In this document: one piece after another, positions 61,794 to 64,000 of the stretch
Layout: every line of letters begins with the position of its first letter
Position numbering within the stretch: position 1 is the stretch's first letter
Assembly (NCBI RefSeq): GCF_029784135.1
Contig: NC_073745.1
Span: forward strand, 316,298,287 to 316,362,286
Reading direction: 5' to 3'
Length of the DNA: 64,000 bases
From: Toxorhynchites rutilus septentrionalis
Lineage: Eukaryota; Arthropoda; Insecta; Diptera; Culicidae
The notes under the pieces: model-generated
The model's database searches: none
Seen by the model: only the letters and a program-made list of their open reading frames with translations
What the model was told of the DNA's origin: nothing
Translations under genes and position numbers: made by a program

Positions 61794-63531
61794 CAGTGGC
61801 GTAGTGTGCGGGCGGCAAACTCGGCATTTGCCGGGGGCACTGGCCCTTTGGGGCGCCAAAATCCAGAAATTTCGAATAGCGTTTTTTCCTACAATTATAT
61901 TTCCCAATTATTATATTTCATCAAGAGTAGTTGCTTCTGTCCGTACATTAATGAAACCAATAGCCTCTCTCTGATTTTCGCAAATTTGAAACACCCAATA
62001 CCACATTACATCAACACCCTTTTGATTATTCGCTACGCATACCTGGGCGCCTCTCCATGCAATGCAAAACAAATGCATGGAGCCAATACAGAGGAGCGGA
62101 GGAGAGCCGAAATAGGCCGTGAATATTAAAATTTGGTCGCATAAAGTAGGACATTTCTCAGCATAGAAATAACGTAAAAAGGGAAGGATGTTATTTTGTA
62201 GGTTCATCAACTTTAAGCTAAAAAACATAAAAATTTATTTTCGAACTTTTCGTGTGATACGTTCAATTTCTGCACAGTACTGCTGGTAACTGTTTTTGCT
62301 ATCTTCTTGGAAAAGTGGTGCATTTGAATAGTTTTTTGATGGTTCTGCCCCATTGCTTCAATTTGCCTTTGATATTGTCCAATATCTCTCGAAAATCCGA
62401 ACAATTTGGTGGATTGACAGTTTTTTCAATGAAGTCGATTTTATTCTCCATATACCACTTGATGCCATCCCGGTTGTAATGGCAGATTGTCAAGTCAGGC
62501 CAGAACTTCACTGGACCATTGTGTGATAGAATGAATGGCAAAATCCTGTTCTGAAGACATTCCTCCTTGTGATTGTTGCCCCAGTGATGACAACTATTGT
62601 CTTCGTTCCACAACTACAGATCCCTTGCCAAATCATCAACTTACGGGCAAATTTATCTGCAACACACATGTGTCCTCCATGCATCCCTGGTAGGCCAACG
62701 AAAGGATGGCTTTTAGTTCCCTCGTCGCATCAATCGATCGATGAGATCAAGGAGACGTCGGTGTTCGACGCTACCCGGTAACGTTTGAGTACGGAATTTA
62801 CAATCGATATTGGAAATTTGAGGAATTTTGTAATCTTTCCTCCCGACCACGTCGGGTTTTCAATGTATTTGCGCGAATTTTTTTTTTGCCTTTCTCGTTC
62901 CATCGTCGATAACTTTTTGGTGTATCCTTCAATCTTGACGAATTCTGTACTACAGAATAAACAAACCACCCGAATCAAAACGCTGGCAATAGTTTCTCGA
63001 TGTGACAACTAGGGGCGCTCAAGTGAATAAAAATAAGCGACCAAATTATAACTGAAACACTCTTTATTTCTTAAGCTGCATTATAAGAACGCATACTTCT
63101 AAATTATGTCTGTGTTATTGAAAGGCAGTTTTTGTGCTGGAATGAAAGAGCTTGCTAGTCTGGTTTACACTAAAATAAAAATTACACAGACCACGCATCG
63201 TGCGAACACAGTTCAGCAATCGTAAATTGAATGAAAATTTTTTCGATCGAAAATGAATCGCTAGCAGATCTTGATTCAAATGCAATCGAGGATCAGGATC
63301 AGTTGAAGCACGCACGGCAAAGATTCGACTAGCGAATAAGCGAAGCTGGTAATTATTTTTTCCTAACCTTCTGAATATGGATAGCCTGCTCAAAGTGAAT
63401 TATGGTATAAGTGACAAGCTTTCTCAAAATTTCAGAAACTCAAAGTTAGTGAAAAAATCAAATAAAGTTTTTTTTTGAGGCGCCATTTTCATAGTTTGCC
63501 GGGGGCGCTGTCTACCCTCACTACGTCGCTG
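61794..63531. mobile_element. hAT-like element, copy in U13
   Basis: 1,738 bp, long indel-hotspot state. Confidence 0.7.
62130..63047 (-). mobile_element. Tc1/mariner relic, copy in U13
   Basis: 918 bp, with AATGTATTTGCG near 62866. Confidence 0.8.
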
Positions 63532-63780
63532 GTGGTGTGCAAGTCAAGCTAGAAATTCAAGAATGAAATGCTATAGTACAAACATTGGTAGCATTGAATG
63601 AATGCCTTCATTGAGTGAGCGTTTCGAGAAACGATAAAATGCCAATTTGAGCAGATTTTCAAAATAATTCCCAGAATGAACATGTACTGTTGATTGCTCG
63701 CTGACTAGAGCGACACCGAAACCCTGAACTTACTGAATATCCTAGTAGTTTTTCAGTATCGCTTAGCAAAAACAACATTC

Positions 63781-64000
63781 ACTCCCAAATTAATATCGTC
63801 CATTTTTAGCAGCCCTAAAAAATTTGGGTACTCGCAGATACCTTTTGAAGTCTTTGGTTAAGGAAAAATTAGATATAATATTCCAAGGGCAGCGAAAAGG
63901 TATTTTTTTCTGGGTGGCAATATAAAGACCCTCCACTGCCTTATAAAGAGATAAAGCTTCTCAACAAATCTTCCGGAGTTTCTGGAAGCGTTAAAAATAA
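63781..64000 (-). repeat. Right inverted arm of U13, cut by the window end
   Basis: First 220 bp of the right arm, including the start of the degraded IFSSPKK frame. Confidence 0.85.

Larger units (their letters stand above)
60525..64000 (+). repeat. Tandem repeat unit U13, cut by the window end (3,476 bp present)
   Basis: It runs from the left arm into the first 220 bp of the right arm. It has the long indel-hotspot state and a private AATGTATTTGCG change near 62866. The array clearly continues beyond the window. Confidence 0.97.

Noticed and set aside
1..64000. CRISPR array, phage or bacterial operon
   Set aside because: Repeats are 4.6 kb rather than 25-40 bp with unique spacers, and there are no ribosome-binding sites or operon-like genes. 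Histone and eukaryotic transposon features are present instead.
1..64000. rDNA or functional histone gene repeat
   Set aside because: No rRNA sequence is visible. Histone material is confined to three insertions and consists only of broken H2A fragments, with no H2B, H3, H4 or H1 that I can recognise.

Overview
This window is eukaryotic and almost certainly from an insect, most likely a mosquito. The reasons are histone H2A relics with an animal histone-mRNA 3' stem-loop, a TATA/initiator pair of arthropod type, a decayed DD37E-type Tc1/mariner transposase (a family first described from mosquitoes), non-LTR reverse-transcriptase remnants and AT-rich DNA. The species assignment is an inference. 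I see no intact protein-coding gene, no rRNA, tRNA or CRISPR, and nothing prokaryotic. Open frames of 60-157 codons recur in every copy only because the DNA is repeated.

The whole 64 kb is one head-to-tail array of a 4.57-4.65 kb unit: twelve complete copies (U1-U12) and a partial thirteenth (U13). Units start at 1, 4615, 10976, 15547, 20130, 24721, 29327, 33918, 38524, 44871, 49521, 54164 and 60525. By eye the copies differ by scattered single bases and small indels. U2, U9 and U12 are 6.35-6.36 kb because each carries the same 1.75 kb insertion at the same site. U5-U6 and U7-U8 are two successive 9,197-bp dimers of identical length that differ at only a few bases, so the array has a recent higher-order duplication.

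Layout of one unit (U1 numbers): left inverted arm (1-760); non-LTR reverse-transcriptase relic (778-1185); a hAT-like DNA transposon (1276-2976) with 13-bp terminal inverted repeats and an 8-bp target-site duplication, inside which lies a dead Tc1/mariner element (1610-2528); 240 bp that I cannot assign (2985-3225); right inverted arm (3226-4135); and a 473-bp spacer (4136-4608) leading to the next left arm. The two arms are diverged reverse complements. Across each unit junction they form a palindrome of about 2.1 kb that appears to continue weakly into the spacer. Both arms carry the same degraded protein-coding frame, read toward the palindrome centre.

The insertion in U2, U9 and U12 lies inside the mariner relic. 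It carries histone material: a TATA box and initiator at correct spacing, an H2A N-terminal fragment with an intact start codon, a second more decayed H2A copy, and a perfect histone 3' stem-loop. The initiator has been split by a 199-bp retroposed element that duplicated 16 bp of it. The implied order of events is: hAT-like element next to the LINE relic, mariner into the hAT-like element, histone cassette into the mariner in one unit, then amplification and exchange among units. Nothing here looks like a working pathway. The interest lies in the array's structure, its history and possible small-RNA output.
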